From positions 806,001 through 870,000 of the forward strand of contig NZ_CAMGZA010000001.1 in NCBI RefSeq assembly GCF_946151065.1: DNA of 64,000 bases, read 5' to 3'. Positions 36,934 through 45,676 of the stretch are shown here, piece after piece; position 1 is the first letter of the stretch; the number at the start of each line of letters is the position of its first letter. The translations under genes and the position numbers were made by a program. The notes beneath the pieces were generated by a model. It was not told the origin of the DNA. It made no database searches and saw only the letters and a program-made list of their open reading frames with translations. The stretch is from Microbacterium sp. Marseille-Q6965 (GTDB lineage: Bacteria; Actinomycetota; Actinomycetes; Actinomycetales; Microbacteriaceae).

Positions 36934-37793
36934 GCGCTCCCCTGACCGTCCCCCTGCTCGGCCGCCTCACCGCGGCCCTGCTCGCCTTCCTGGCTGCGGC
37001 GCAGTGCGGCCGCGAACGCGGCGCGGGGGTCGGCCGGGGCGGCGGCGGACGGCGACGGCGCCTCCTCGGCGCCGCTGCGCGCACCGTCCGGGTGTGCGTG
37101 GTCGGCGTGCTCGTCGTCGTCGGCCGCGGCGAGAAGGTCGCCCAGCACCTCGCGCAACTGGTCGCGCGACACGGCACCCTCGCGCAGCACCCGCACCTGT
37201 CGGTCCTCGACGCCCGCCGCGGTCACCAGGGAGGTGGCGTCGATGATCGTCGAGGCGATGCCCGTCTCGCTGGGGCCCGCGTCGAGGTAGACCGCCACCG
37301 AGTCGGCAAGCATGTCCTGAGCCTGGCCGGCCGTCACCGCCGCGGGCTTCTTCGTGAGGTTGGCGCTCGAGACCGCGAGCGGACCCGTCTCCTCCAGCAG
37401 CTCCAACGCGATGCGGTGGTCGGGCATGCGCACCGCGACCGTCCCCTCGGTGTCGCCGAGGTCCCACGTGAGCGACGCCTGCGCCGGCAACACGATCGTG
37501 AGCCCGCCCGGCCAGAACCGCTCGACCAACGCGTCGACCTCCGGAGGAACCGCCTCGACCAGCGCGGCCAGGGCGGCTCGGCCCGCGACGAGCACGGGCG
37601 GCGGCTGCTGCCGGCCGCGGCCCTTCGCCTTCAGCAGCCGGGCGACCGCGGCGGGGCTGAAGGCGTCGGCGGCGACGCCGTAGACGGTGTCGGTGGGGAT
37701 GACGACGAGCTGCCCGCGCGCGATGGCCTGGCGCGCCTGGCGCATTCCGGTGAGCAGCTGCGCCTCATCGGCGCAGTCGAAGACAGGGGACAT
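36930..37793 (-). CDS. tsaC: L-threonylcarbamoyladenylate synthase (TsaC/Sua5/YrdC) with acidic tail
   Basis: A 287-aa protein. Residues 1-205 form the YrdC domain that makes threonylcarbamoyl-AMP for the t6A37 modification of ANN-decoding tRNAs: VVIPTDTVYGVAADAF, LLKAKGRGRQQPPPVLV, FWPGGLTIVLPA, VAVRMPDH, PLAVSSANLTKKPA. After about residue 205 comes a low-complexity His/Asp/Glu/Ala tail (ADDDEHADHAHPDG and onward) that is neither the Sua5 domain nor seen in short YrdC proteins. It lies directly after prmC, a frequent actinobacterial pairing. Confidence 0.9.
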   Translation of the reverse strand: MSPVFDCADEAQLLTGMRQARQAIARGQLVVIPTDTVYGVAADAFSPAAVARLLKAKGRGRQQPPPVLVAGRAALAALVEAVPPEVDALVERFWPGGLTIVLPAQASLTWDLGDTEGTVAVRMPDHRIALELLEETGPLAVSSANLTKKPAAVTAGQAQDMLADSVAVYLDAGPSETGIASTIIDATSLVTAAGVEDRQVRVLREGAVSRDQLREVLGDLLAAADDDEHADHAHPDGARSGAEEAPSPSAAAPADPRAAFAAALRRSQEGEQGRGEAAEQGDGQGSA

Positions 37794-37840
37794 AGCGGCC
37801 TCAGTCTACTTCCCGCGCCCCGCGCCACCGAGAGGACGCA

Positions 37841-38734
37841 TCAGGGGCGGAGCGCGGTCGTGGCCCGATCACGCGAGGTGAGGTCGGGATGGGTGGCGGC
37901 GGCACGCCACCCATCGGCCGTGAGCAGCTCGCGGATGGACTCGCCCTGCCACTCCCCGTGCTCGATGATGAGCGATCCGCCCGGACGCACGAGGGCCAGC
38001 GCGCGCCGGCTGATGCCGCGCACGACGTCGAGCCCGTCGGCCCCGCCGTAGAGGGCCGCCTCCGGGTCGTGCAGGCGCACCTCGGGGTCGCGGGGGATCG
38101 CGTCGTCCGGCACGTACGGCGGATTGGTGACGAGCACGGCCACCGTTCCGTCGAGCTCGGGCAGGGCGCGCGTGGCGTCGTCGAAGACGAGCCGCAGATT
38201 GGGGGCCCCGACGCGCGCGGCGTTCTCCTTCGCCCAGATGAAGGCGTCGACCGAGTTCTCCACGGCGTGCACGCGGGCGTGCGGCACCTCCGTCGCCAGG
38301 GCCAGCGCGATGGCTCCGCTGCCCGTGCAGAGGTCGACGGCCACGGGGTCGGGCTCGGGAACGGCCCGCAAGGCGTCGATCGCGAGCTGCGCGACCATCT
38401 CGGTCTCGGGGCGCGGCACGAACACACCCGGCCCCACGAGCAGCTCGAGATGGCGGAACGGCGCGACACCGGTGATGTGCTGCAGCGGTTCGCGGCTCGC
38501 GCGCCGCTGGACGGCATCGGCGAACGCCGCCGCCTCGCCCCCGTCCAGCTCGTCGCCGCGCAGCGCGGCAGCCTGCACCTCGCCGCGGCCCGCGCCGATC
38601 ACGTGCGCGAGCAGCAGCTCCGCGTCGACGGTCGGATCGGGCACGCCGGCCACCGCGAGGCGTTCGGCCGCGGCCCCGAGCGCAGCGCGCACGGGCACGG
38701 CCGCCTCGAAAGCGGGGTCGACGGCGGTGGTCAC
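37841..38734 (-). CDS. prmC: Peptide chain release factor N5-glutamine methyltransferase
   Basis: A 297-aa SAM-dependent methyltransferase that modifies the GGQ glutamine of RF1/RF2. N-terminal helical domain (AAAERLAVAGVPDPTVDAEL), then LLVGPGVFVPRPETEMV, SAM loop VDLCTGSGAIALALA, and the catalytic NPPY in VLVTNPPYVPDD. Start GTG at 38734 matches the family beginning; an in-frame ATG at 38785 would add 17 residues and has a Shine-Dalgarno that is too close. In operon with tsaC, 47 bases away. Confidence 0.92.
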   Translation of the reverse strand: MTTAVDPAFEAAVPVRAALGAAAERLAVAGVPDPTVDAELLLAHVIGAGRGEVQAAALRGDELDGGEAAAFADAVQRRASREPLQHITGVAPFRHLELLVGPGVFVPRPETEMVAQLAIDALRAVPEPDPVAVDLCTGSGAIALALATEVPHARVHAVENSVDAFIWAKENAARVGAPNLRLVFDDATRALPELDGTVAVLVTNPPYVPDDAIPRDPEVRLHDPEAALYGGADGLDVVRGISRRALALVRPGGSLIIEHGEWQGESIRELLTADGWRAAATHPDLTSRDRATTALRP

Positions 38735-38803
38735 GAGGGGGAAGCCTATCCCCGCCCGCTGCACGAACGCGTCGTTTTCCGTCATCTCCTCCCTCAGCCG
38801 TCC

Positions 38804-38818
38804 GATTGGTCCTAATCT
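38804..38818 (+). promoter_or_regulatory. AT-rich dyad and -10 region upstream of cysK
   Basis: GATTGGTCCTAATC (38804-38817) is an imperfect dyad (GATT/AATC outer arms) and overlaps a possible -10, TAATCT (38813-38818), 37 bases before cysK. It is strikingly AT-rich for the region. It could bind a sulfur or Fe-S regulator; inferred only. Confidence 0.35.
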
Positions 38819-38854
38819 GGCGGGGACCCCACCCGATCGTGCGAAAGGCCCACG

Positions 38855-39793
38855 ATGCCCGGAATTCACAACGACATCACCTCTGCGTTCGGCAACACCC
38901 CCCTCGTCCGGCTGAACCGCGTCACCGGCGACGCGGGCGCCACGGTGCTCGCGAAGCTCGAGTACTACAACCCGGGATCGAGCGTGAAGGACCGCCTGGG
39001 CATCGCGCTGGTCGACGCGGCGGAGGAGGCGGGCGCCCTGAAGCCGGGCGGCACGATCGTCGAGGCCACGAGCGGCAACACGGGCATCGCCCTCGCGCTC
39101 GTGGGCGCGGCACGCGGCTACAAGGTGGTGCTGACGATGCCCGCGTCGATGTCGAAGGAGCGCCGCGTGCTGCTCAAGGCCTTCGGCGCCGAGCTCGTGC
39201 TCACCGACCCCTCGGGCGGCATGAAGGCCGCCGTCGCCGAGGCGGAGCGCATCGTCGCCGACACTCCGGGCGCCATCATGGCGAAGCAGTTCGAGAACGC
39301 CGCCAACCCCGCCATCCACCGTCGCACCACCGCCGAGGAGATCTGGCGCGACACCGACGGCACCGTCGACGTCTTCGTCGCAGGCGTGGGCACGGGCGGC
39401 ACCATCACGGGCGTCGGCCAGGTGCTCAAGGAGCGCAACCCGGAGGTCAAGATCGTCGCGGTCGAGCCCACGGCCTCCCCGCTGCTGTCGACCGGCACGC
39501 CCGGGCCGGCCAAGATCCAGGGCATCGGCCCGAACTTCGTGCCGCCGATCCTCGACACCGAGGTGTACGACGAGGTCGCCACCGTCGAGTTCGAGGACGC
39601 GATCGCCACGGCGCGTGCCCTCGCCGCGCAGGAGGGCCTGCTCGTCGGCATTTCGTCGGGAGCCGCCGCCTGGGCGGCGATCCAGGAGGCCAAGAAGCCG
39701 GAGAACGCGGGCAAGACCATCGTCGTGGTCATCCCCGACACCGGCGAGCGCTACATCACGACGCCGCTGTTCGAGGACCTTCGCGAGGACTGA
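38855..39793 (+). CDS. cysK: Cysteine synthase A (O-acetylserine sulfhydrylase)
   Basis: A 312-aa PLP enzyme forming cysteine from O-acetylserine and sulfide. PLP lysine Lys45 in NPGSSVKDR, substrate loop TSGNTG, phosphate loop GTGGTITG and the C-terminal ISSGAA. Length and start ([20 protein letters not shown]) are typical. Immediately followed by cysE, so the two enzymes of cysteine synthesis are paired; CysE's C-terminal isoleucine could form the cysteine synthase complex with it. Confidence 0.95.
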   Translation: MPGIHNDITSAFGNTPLVRLNRVTGDAGATVLAKLEYYNPGSSVKDRLGIALVDAAEEAGALKPGGTIVEATSGNTGIALALVGAARGYKVVLTMPASMSKERRVLLKAFGAELVLTDPSGGMKAAVAEAERIVADTPGAIMAKQFENAANPAIHRRTTAEEIWRDTDGTVDVFVAGVGTGGTITGVGQVLKERNPEVKIVAVEPTASPLLSTGTPGPAKIQGIGPNFVPPILDTEVYDEVATVEFEDAIATARALAAQEGLLVGISSGAAAWAAIQEAKKPENAGKTIVVVIPDTGERYITTPLFEDLRED

Positions 39794-39812
39794 TCCCGGA
39801 ATAATCGACTCC

Positions 39813-40376
39813 ATGGGATTGCACATCCGGGAGGATGTCGAAGCCGCGCGCCGCAGGGATCCTGCGGCGCGCGGCTTCCTTGAGATCGCGCTGCTCTACC
39901 CCGGCTTGCACGCCGTGTGGGCGCACCGCGTGAACCACTGGCTGTGGCGGCGCGGGCTGCGCTTCGCCGCGCGCGCCGGGTCGCAGCTCGCGCGTTGGCT
40001 CACGGGGATCGAGATCCATCCGGGCGCCCGCATCGGGCGCCGCTTCTTCATCGACCACGGCATGGGGGTGGTGATCGGCGAGACGGCCGAGATCGGCGAC
40101 GACGTCATGCTCTATCACGGCGTCACCCTCGGCGGCCGCACGCTCAGCAAGGGCAAGCGACACCCCACGCTCGGTGACGGCGTGGCGGTGGGCGCCGGAG
40201 CGAAGGTCCTCGGTCCGGTGACCATCGGCGCGCACTCCGTCGTCGGGGCGAACGCCGTGGTCACGCGCGACGCTCCCGAGCACAGCGTGCTGCTCGGGAT
40301 CCCCGCGAAGGTACGCGCCCTCGGCACCGGCGAGGACGCCCGCCGGTATCTGCAGGCCCCGGAGTACATGATCTGA
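39813..40376 (+). CDS. cysE: Serine O-acetyltransferase
   Basis: A 187-aa short-form (EpsC-like) serine acetyltransferase. The left-handed beta-helix of hexapeptide repeats runs from [18 protein letters not shown] through [22 protein letters not shown] and [13 protein letters not shown]. His residues in FIDHGMG and LYHGVTLGG are the catalytic ones. The protein ends in Ile, as needed for docking into CysK. AATAAT at 39800-39805, 7 bases before the ATG, suggests an internal leaderless promoter besides readthrough from cysK (20 bases away). Confidence 0.93.
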   Translation: MGLHIREDVEAARRRDPAARGFLEIALLYPGLHAVWAHRVNHWLWRRGLRFAARAGSQLARWLTGIEIHPGARIGRRFFIDHGMGVVIGETAEIGDDVMLYHGVTLGGRTLSKGKRHPTLGDGVAVGAGAKVLGPVTIGAHSVVGANAVVTRDAPEHSVLLGIPAKVRALGTGEDARRYLQAPEYMI

Positions 40377-40386
40377 CCGGCCGGCG

Positions 40387-40410
40387 CGGCGGCCCCGTGC
40401 GGGCCCGCCG
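40387..40410. terminator. Hairpin between convergent cysE and merR-type gene
   Basis: GGCCC / GGGCC stem extended by CGGC/GCCG across a one-base bulge; 5-base loop, 10 bases after the cysE stop. Confidence 0.4.
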
Positions 40411-40416
40411 GCAGAG

Positions 40417-41175
40417 TCAGCTCGCCGCAGGAGGACCAGTCGTCGCCTCGCGGAGGCGCAGCAGCGCGACGATGTCCGATCCGGCCATGAGCAGCGCCTC
40501 AGATCGTGACGCGATGGTTTCCAAGCGCGCCTGGAGCGCCGCGCGCGCGTCCGCCGTGGCGGCCACCTCGCGCAGCGACGCCATGACCGCCCGCACCGCC
40601 GGGATGCCGTAACCACCGGCACGGAGGGCGGCGACGATGCGTCCGTCCCGAACGGCGTCGGGTGGATAGCGTCGGGCGCCGCCGCGCGTCAGCCGTTGCG
40701 GAGTGATCAGGCCCTGCTCTTCCCAGAAGCGGAGGGTGGATGCGCGCACACCGAGCGCCGTCGACAGTTCGGTGATGCTCATCGAATCCTCCGGTGCGGG
40801 AGCCGCCTCGTGGGCGCTTTCGTCGACGATGCTGTCGAGGGCGCGGAGGGCCGACAGAGTGTCGTCGCGAAAGCGCGCAAGGCCCGCGTGCAGTGCCACG
40901 ATGCGTGCGATGGCCTCGTCGTGCGGAAGACCGCGCACCTCACGCAGCGTGGCGCGCGCGATGACCGGTCCGACGGCGATCGCCAGGCGGCGATACGCGC
41001 GCAGCGCGGTCACGTGTGCGCCGGCGAACTCCCGGTAGCCGTTGGGCCGTCGTGCCGCCGGGGGGATCACGCCGAGTCGTTCGAGATCGCGAACCTGCTG
41101 GACGGAGCAGCCGGCGGCGGCGGCGAGACCGCTCGTCGTGTACCGCGCGGGACCGGGTTCCACCGGATCCTCCAT
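40417..41175 (-). CDS. MerR-family regulator with two HTH domains
   Basis: A 252-aa protein with two MerR-type winged-helix DNA-binding domains in tandem. The first is at about 12-72 (TTSGLAAAAGCSVQQVRDLE ... PNGYREFAGAHV). The second is at about 131-198 (SITELSTALGVRASTLRFWE ... GARRYPPDAVRDGRIV). Each is followed by a helical segment. Ordinary MerR proteins have one HTH and dimerise through a coiled coil; here one chain might bind both half-sites. No metal-binding cysteines are seen (one Cys, in the first HTH). It is divergent from the DUF6194 gene with only 42 bases between starts. ATG with GGAGGG upstream. Confidence 0.82.
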   Translation of the reverse strand: MEDPVEPGPARYTTSGLAAAAGCSVQQVRDLERLGVIPPAARRPNGYREFAGAHVTALRAYRRLAIAVGPVIARATLREVRGLPHDEAIARIVALHAGLARFRDDTLSALRALDSIVDESAHEAAPAPEDSMSITELSTALGVRASTLRFWEEQGLITPQRLTRGGARRYPPDAVRDGRIVAALRAGGYGIPAVRAVMASLREVAATADARAALQARLETIASRSEALLMAGSDIVALLRLREATTGPPAAS

Positions 41176-41197
41176 GACCGAAACCCTCCACTAGCGC

Positions 41198-41215
41198 TTC
41201 AACTTCACACTTGAA
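41198..41215 (+). promoter_or_regulatory. Candidate MerR-type operator in a 42-bp divergent gap
   Basis: TTCAA - 8 bases - TTGAA inverted repeat centred between the divergent merR-type and DUF6194 genes. Its position near both start codons fits simultaneous control of both. Confidence 0.5.
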
Positions 41216-41217
41216 CC

Positions 41218-41718
41218 ATGATGGAACGGATCCTGTCAGAAGTCCGAACCTACGACGGCGTCCTCGAGCTCGCTCCCACGGTGGGCAGCGAGTACCCGGA
41301 GCTCTCGTGGGGCGACCACTTCTTCTACTACGCCCCTGACGGCCAGCTGCCGCGCAACCGTCAGCCCTACGCGACGATCGTCACGAAGAACTACCCCGAA
41401 GACGCGCGCTCCGGGCTCGACCGACCCGGCCGTTGGAGGCTGAACGTCCACGTCGGATCGCGCGTGTTCGCCGAACTGCTCGGGTACCCGCCCGAGAGGA
41501 TCGACGAGTCGGACGTCGACTACAGCGCCGAGGACGTCATCACCCCTCACCCGGTGTACGGGCCCTTCGGATGGATCTGCATCGTGAACCCTGGCGCGGC
41601 GACGCTGGACAGCGCCCTCCAGGCGCTCCGGCTGGCGCATCTGGCGGACCGGCGGCGCGTGCAACGACGGTCGCTTCCCGACCCGATCACGCCGAACGAC
41701 GCCACCGGCCTCGGGTGA
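41218..41718 (+). CDS. DUF6194 family protein
   Basis: A 166-aa soluble protein beginning MMERILSEVRTYDGVLEL, with WGDHFFYYAPDG, QPYATIVTKNYPED, RWRLNVHVG and PHPVYGPFGWICIVNPG, which are the recognisable DUF6194 blocks. The fold looks like the MmcQ/YjbR type often found with MerR or TetR regulators. No function is established. It is probably the main target of the divergent double-HTH regulator. The start could be either of two consecutive ATG codons. Confidence 0.8.
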   Translation: MMERILSEVRTYDGVLELAPTVGSEYPELSWGDHFFYYAPDGQLPRNRQPYATIVTKNYPEDARSGLDRPGRWRLNVHVGSRVFAELLGYPPERIDESDVDYSAEDVITPHPVYGPFGWICIVNPGAATLDSALQALRLAHLADRRRVQRRSLPDPITPNDATGLG

Positions 41719-41733
41719 CGGCGCCGCGCCCAT

Positions 41734-43188
41734 TCAGGGTGCAGAGGTACCCGTCGAAAGCGGTGCGGCGCTCGCCGCGCTGCCCCACGACGCCACGGAC
41801 GGCCACGGCAGCGGCCCCCTCCGGGACTCCAGCTCGGCGGCGAGCGAGAGGATCGCGGCCTCCCCGCCCGGCCGGCCGATCAGCTGTACGCTCACCGGGC
41901 GCTCCCCCGGCGCCGCCGTCACCGGCACGGTGACCGCGGGAAGGCCCGCCACGTTCACGAAGCTGGTGTGGGGTGCGTACTGGCACTGCCGCGCGAAGTT
42001 CTGCTCGGGGTCGGTGCCGTCGGTGAACCACCCGACGGGCTGCGGATCCCGCGCGAGGGCGGGGGTGAGCACGGCGTCGAACGGCGCGAACGCCGCGATC
42101 GTGTCGCGCTCGAACGCGGTGGCGGCCTGATACGCGCCGATGACGCGTTCGGCCGGCAGAGCGCGCCCCTCCCGCACCAGCCACGCCGTGAGCGGCTCCG
42201 TGAGCGCGTCGAGATCCTCCTCCGCGACGGGGATCCGCGCGGCGGAAGCCCGCCAGATCGTGGTGAACAGCTCAGGGTAGCCGCGGGGGTGCCAGTCGAG
42301 CGGCTCCACGTGGTGCTCCACGAGCATGCCTGCGGCACGGTCGAGTGCGTCGCGCGCCGACGCCGACAGCGTCGTGTCCGTCCACCCGTCCCACGGCGTG
42401 GCCGTCGTCACGCCGACGCGCAGCCCTCGCGACGGGCGCCGCACGGCGTCGAGGAACGGACCGGCTCCGGGCGCGCGCGTGGCGTAGGAGTACGGCTCCG
42501 ATGCGGTGAGGGCGTCGAGCAGGTACGCGGCGTCGGCGACGGAGCGGGCGACGGGTCCCGCGACGGCCAGACCGCCCGGGGAATCCATGCCCGATCCGAC
42601 CGGCAGCCTTCCCCGCGACGGCTTCAGGCCCACGACGCCGACCGTGGAGGCGGGGATGCGGATGGAACCGCCCCCGTCCGAGGCGGGGGCCGCCGGCAGC
42701 AGGCCCGCGGCGACCGCGACCGCCGCTCCCCCGCTCGAGCCGCCGGCGCCCGTCGCGGTGTCCCACGGGTTACGTGCGGGCGGCGCGACCAGCGACTCGG
42801 TGTAGCCGGTGAGGCCGAACTCGGGCGTGTTGGTCTTGCCGAGGCTCACCGCGCCCAGGCGGTCCAGGGCGGTCGCGATCGGGTCCGACACCTCCGGCAC
42901 GAAATCGGCGAACGCCCGCGATCCGTAGCGGGTGGGAACCCCGGCGCGGGCGGTGAGGTCCTTCTCGGCGAGCGGCACACCCCACAGCGGTGGCGCGTCC
43001 GGCCCGGGTGCCCGCAGCCCGGCGGCCGCCGTTCGCGCACGATCGGCGGTGACCTCTACGAAGGCCGCCAGCGCACCATCCCGCTCGGCGATGCGCTGGA
43101 GGAAGTGATCCACCGCCTCGCGCGGCGACACCTCCCCGCGCCGCAGCGCCTCCGCAAGACCGATCAACCCGAGTTCGTGCAGCTCCAC
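41734..43188 (-). CDS. Amidase (amidase signature family)
   Basis: A 484-aa enzyme with the Ser-cisSer-Lys triad: Lys76 in VPLAEKDLT, Ser151 in GAGGSSGGAAVAV and nucleophile Ser175 in DGGGSIRIPAS. It hydrolyses amide bonds; relatives act on aryl or aliphatic amides, 6-aminohexanoate cyclic dimer or urea carboxylates. It is not GatA-like in context (no gatB/C). GTG start at 43188 with GGATGG upstream; the longer frame upstream lacks family sequence. Converges on the DUF6194 gene. Confidence 0.88.
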   Translation of the reverse strand: MELHELGLIGLAEALRRGEVSPREAVDHFLQRIAERDGALAAFVEVTADRARTAAAGLRAPGPDAPPLWGVPLAEKDLTARAGVPTRYGSRAFADFVPEVSDPIATALDRLGAVSLGKTNTPEFGLTGYTESLVAPPARNPWDTATGAGGSSGGAAVAVAAGLLPAAPASDGGGSIRIPASTVGVVGLKPSRGRLPVGSGMDSPGGLAVAGPVARSVADAAYLLDALTASEPYSYATRAPGAGPFLDAVRRPSRGLRVGVTTATPWDGWTDTTLSASARDALDRAAGMLVEHHVEPLDWHPRGYPELFTTIWRASAARIPVAEEDLDALTEPLTAWLVREGRALPAERVIGAYQAATAFERDTIAAFAPFDAVLTPALARDPQPVGWFTDGTDPEQNFARQCQYAPHTSFVNVAGLPAVTVPVTAAPGERPVSVQLIGRPGGEAAILSLAAELESRRGPLPWPSVASWGSAASAAPLSTGTSAP

Positions 43189-43264
43189 CCCGCCATCCTC
43201 TCGCGACCGGCGGGACGGGGTCGCGTTCGCTCGACCCCGTCGGCGGCATGCGACACTCGGGGGC

Positions 43265-44101
43265 ATGGATCGGCTGGGAGCGGAAGCGCGTGCCGCCGTG
43301 GCCAGCGTGCGGTCGCGCGCGACGCCCGGGGGCGCGCTCCCGCCGCACGCGCGGGTGGTGCTGCACTTCCACCCGGAGGCGGATCTGCGCGGCGATGCGG
43401 TGCTCATCCGGATTCTCGAATCGGGACGCTACCTCCCCCAGTTCGTCACCGGCACGAGCAACGGCGGCCTCACGGCGATGCCGGGCGGGGCACGCTGGCT
43501 CTGGGAGTCCCGCCTCTTCGACGGCGCCTATGACGCCGCCGCTGCCGAGGATCGTCCGGTGTACGGCGCGCTCTTGCTGAACGGTGACCGCTATGGCGCC
43601 GCTGCACGGTTCGGCCCGGCGTACCTCCGTCTGCGCCCGACCGTGCTGTCGCGCACCACCTTCGCGTATCCCGACAGCGCGTGGGGGCCGGCGCACTTCG
43701 GCGTGCCCGATCGCCTCGGCGTGCTTGCGGAGTTCCGGCGCGCCGCCATCGGCGACCCGCTCGACCACTACGTCGAGGCGCACGTTCACGGCGGCGTCCG
43801 TGTGCCGGACGACGTGGAGGCGGTCGTGCTGGACCCCTCCTTCGAGGACGACGGGGCGCTCGCCGCTGCCCGCCGACTCGGCATTCGCGTCGAGCGGCAC
43901 GGGGGCTATCTCGTCTCGCCCGAGCAGATCGATCCCGGCTATCGCGGGGCGGCGATCGTGCGGCTGGCGTCGCTCCTGGCGGTCGGCGGCCGCCTGACCC
44001 CGGCCGTCCTCGCCCGCGCCCGCGTCTCGGGCGCGCACGACCCGCAGGACCTGAAGCAGGTCTGGCACTGCCTGGCGCGCTTCGGCCGCCCCTGGCGGTA
44101 G
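43265..44101 (+). CDS. DUF3626 domain protein
   Basis: A 278-aa protein spanning one DUF3626 domain: VVLHFHPEADLRGDAVLIRILESG, FVTGTSNGGLTAMPGG, RLFDGAYD, RPVYGALLL, RFGPAYLRL, and later DHYVEAHVHGGV. The conserved HFHP, SNGG and EAHVHGG positions look like a catalytic set, with some resemblance to ADP-ribosyltransferase cores, but this is only a suggestion. Possible -10 GACACT lies 7 bases before the ATG. A strong hairpin follows directly. Confidence 0.78.
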   Translation: MDRLGAEARAAVASVRSRATPGGALPPHARVVLHFHPEADLRGDAVLIRILESGRYLPQFVTGTSNGGLTAMPGGARWLWESRLFDGAYDAAAAEDRPVYGALLLNGDRYGAAARFGPAYLRLRPTVLSRTTFAYPDSAWGPAHFGVPDRLGVLAEFRRAAIGDPLDHYVEAHVHGGVRVPDDVEAVVLDPSFEDDGALAAARRLGIRVERHGGYLVSPEQIDPGYRGAAIVRLASLLAVGGRLTPAVLARARVSGAHDPQDLKQVWHCLARFGRPWR

Positions 44102-44104
44102 ACG

Positions 44105-44142
44105 CGCGAAGGCGCCCCTTCCGAGGAAGAGGCGCTTTCGCG
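44105..44142. terminator. Bidirectional terminator after DUF3626 gene and ABC permease gene
   Basis: 12-bp stem CGCGAAGGCGCC / GGCGCTTTCGCG (one G-T pair), with an inner CTTCC/GGAAG stem, located between two convergent stops. The symmetrical GAA/TTC ends suit both directions. Confidence 0.75.
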
Positions 44143-44153
44143 GCGTGGGCGGC

Positions 44154-44918
44154 TCAGTTGGCCTTGCGGCGGTAGATCACCGTGGCGCCGATCCACGCGA
44201 CGGCGAGGATGCCGACGCACCACGCCAGCGCGACCCAGATCTCGCCGCCGACCGGCGAGCCCGAGAACAGCGCGCGGATCGAGTCGACGATCGACGTGAC
44301 CGGCTGGTTCTCCGCGAACCAGCGCACCGGCCCCGGCATGGAATCGGTGGGAGCGAAGGCCGAGCTGACGAACGGCAGGAAGATGAGCGGGTACGAGAAC
44401 GCGCTCGCCCCGTCCACCGACTTGGCCGACAGCCCGGCGACCACCGCGATCCAGGTGAGCGCCAGCGTGAACAGCGCCAGCATCCCGAACACTCCGAGCC
44501 ACGCGAGCGGGCTCGCACCCGTGCGGAAGCCCATGAGGAGCGCCACGCCGATCACGAGGGCGACCGACACGAGGTTCGAGGCCACCGAGGTGAGCACGTG
44601 CGACCACAGCACGCTCGAACGCGCGATCGGCATGGAGCGGAAGCGCTCGAAGAGCCCGCCCTGCATGTCGAGGAACAGCCGGTACGCCGTGTAGGCGATG
44701 CCCGAGGCGATCGTGATGAGCAGGACGCCCGGCAGCATGTAGTCGATATACGGCTGGGAACCCGTGTCGATCGCGCCCCCGAAGACGAAGACGAACAGCA
44801 GCATGATGGCGATGGGGGTGACCGCCGTGGTGATGATCGTGTCGGGGCTGCGCAGGATGTGTCGCATCGAACGCCCCGTGAGCGCGGCGGTGTCGCCGAG
44901 CGCGTGTGCCATGGCCAT
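44154..44918 (-). CDS. ABC-2 type transporter permease (DrrB-like)
   Basis: A 254-aa membrane subunit with six helices. It starts with a cytoplasmic segment TAALTGRSMRHILRSPDTII, characteristic of daunorubicin-resistance DrrB permeases, and contains ERFRSMPIARSSVLWSHVL (coupling region). It forms the exporter with the ATPase encoded immediately upstream; their reading frames share one base (TGATG). The exported compound is unknown, likely a drug or lipid-like molecule. Confidence 0.88.
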   Translation of the reverse strand: MAMAHALGDTAALTGRSMRHILRSPDTIITTAVTPIAIMLLFVFVFGGAIDTGSQPYIDYMLPGVLLITIASGIAYTAYRLFLDMQGGLFERFRSMPIARSSVLWSHVLTSVASNLVSVALVIGVALLMGFRTGASPLAWLGVFGMLALFTLALTWIAVVAGLSAKSVDGASAFSYPLIFLPFVSSAFAPTDSMPGPVRWFAENQPVTSIVDSIRALFSGSPVGGEIWVALAWCVGILAVAWIGATVIYRRKAN

Positions 44919-45676
44919 CAGGCGGCCTCCTTCCTTCCGACGAGCCGCAGGAACACGTCCTCCAGGCTCGGCTGCTTCTCGACGTACTCGACCTTCGCGG
45001 GCGGCATGAGCGCCTTGAGGTCGGCGAGTGTGCCCTGCACGAGGATCCGACCCTCGTGCAGGATCGCGATGCGGTCGGCCAGCTGCTCGGCCTCCTCGAG
45101 GTACTGCGTGGTGAGCAGGATGGTCGTGCCGCGGCGGGCGAGCTCGCGCACCGCGTCCCAGACCTCGATGCGCGCTTCCGGGTCCAGTCCGGTGGTGGGC
45201 TCGTCCAGGAACACGACGGGCGGCTCCCCGATGAGGCTCATGGCGATGTCGAGCCGGCGGCGCATGCCTCCCGAGTACGTTCCGGCCCGGCGGTCGCCCG
45301 CCTCCGTGAGCGAGAAGCGCTTCAGCAGCTCATCCGCGATCCTCCCCGGGGCGGGCAGGTGCCGCAGCCGTGCCACGAGCGCGAGGTTCTCGCGCCCGGT
45401 GAGCACCTCGTCCACGGCCGCGAACTGCCCCGTGAGGCTGATCGCCTCGCGCACCTCCCGCGACTGGGCCACGAGGTCATACCCCATGACCGAGCCCGTG
45501 CCCGCGTCGGCCCTCAGCAGCGTGCTGAGGATGCGCACGAGCGTCGTCTTGCCCGCCCCGTTCGAGCCGAGGAGGGCGAAGATGCTGCCCTGCTCCACCT
45601 CGACGTCGACGCCTCGAAGCACCTGCAGCTCGCCGAACGACTTCTCGATCCCGGCGACCCGGATGGCGGCGGTCAT
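44918..45676 (-). CDS. ABC transporter ATPase (DrrA-like)
   Basis: A 252-aa ATPase: Walker A LGSNGAGKTT (37-46), signature YSGGMRRRLDIAMSL, Walker B VVFLDEPTTGLDPEAR and switch His near LLTTQYLEEAEQL (replaced by Gln, as in DrrA-type proteins). It lacks much of the C-terminal extension of DrrA but has KVEYVEKQPSLEDVFLRLVG at the end. Overlaps the DUF1048 gene by four bases (ATGA) and the permease by one. Confidence 0.92.
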   Translation of the reverse strand: MTAAIRVAGIEKSFGELQVLRGVDVEVEQGSIFALLGSNGAGKTTLVRILSTLLRADAGTGSVMGYDLVAQSREVREAISLTGQFAAVDEVLTGRENLALVARLRHLPAPGRIADELLKRFSLTEAGDRRAGTYSGGMRRRLDIAMSLIGEPPVVFLDEPTTGLDPEARIEVWDAVRELARRGTTILLTTQYLEEAEQLADRIAILHEGRILVQGTLADLKALMPPAKVEYVEKQPSLEDVFLRLVGRKEAA

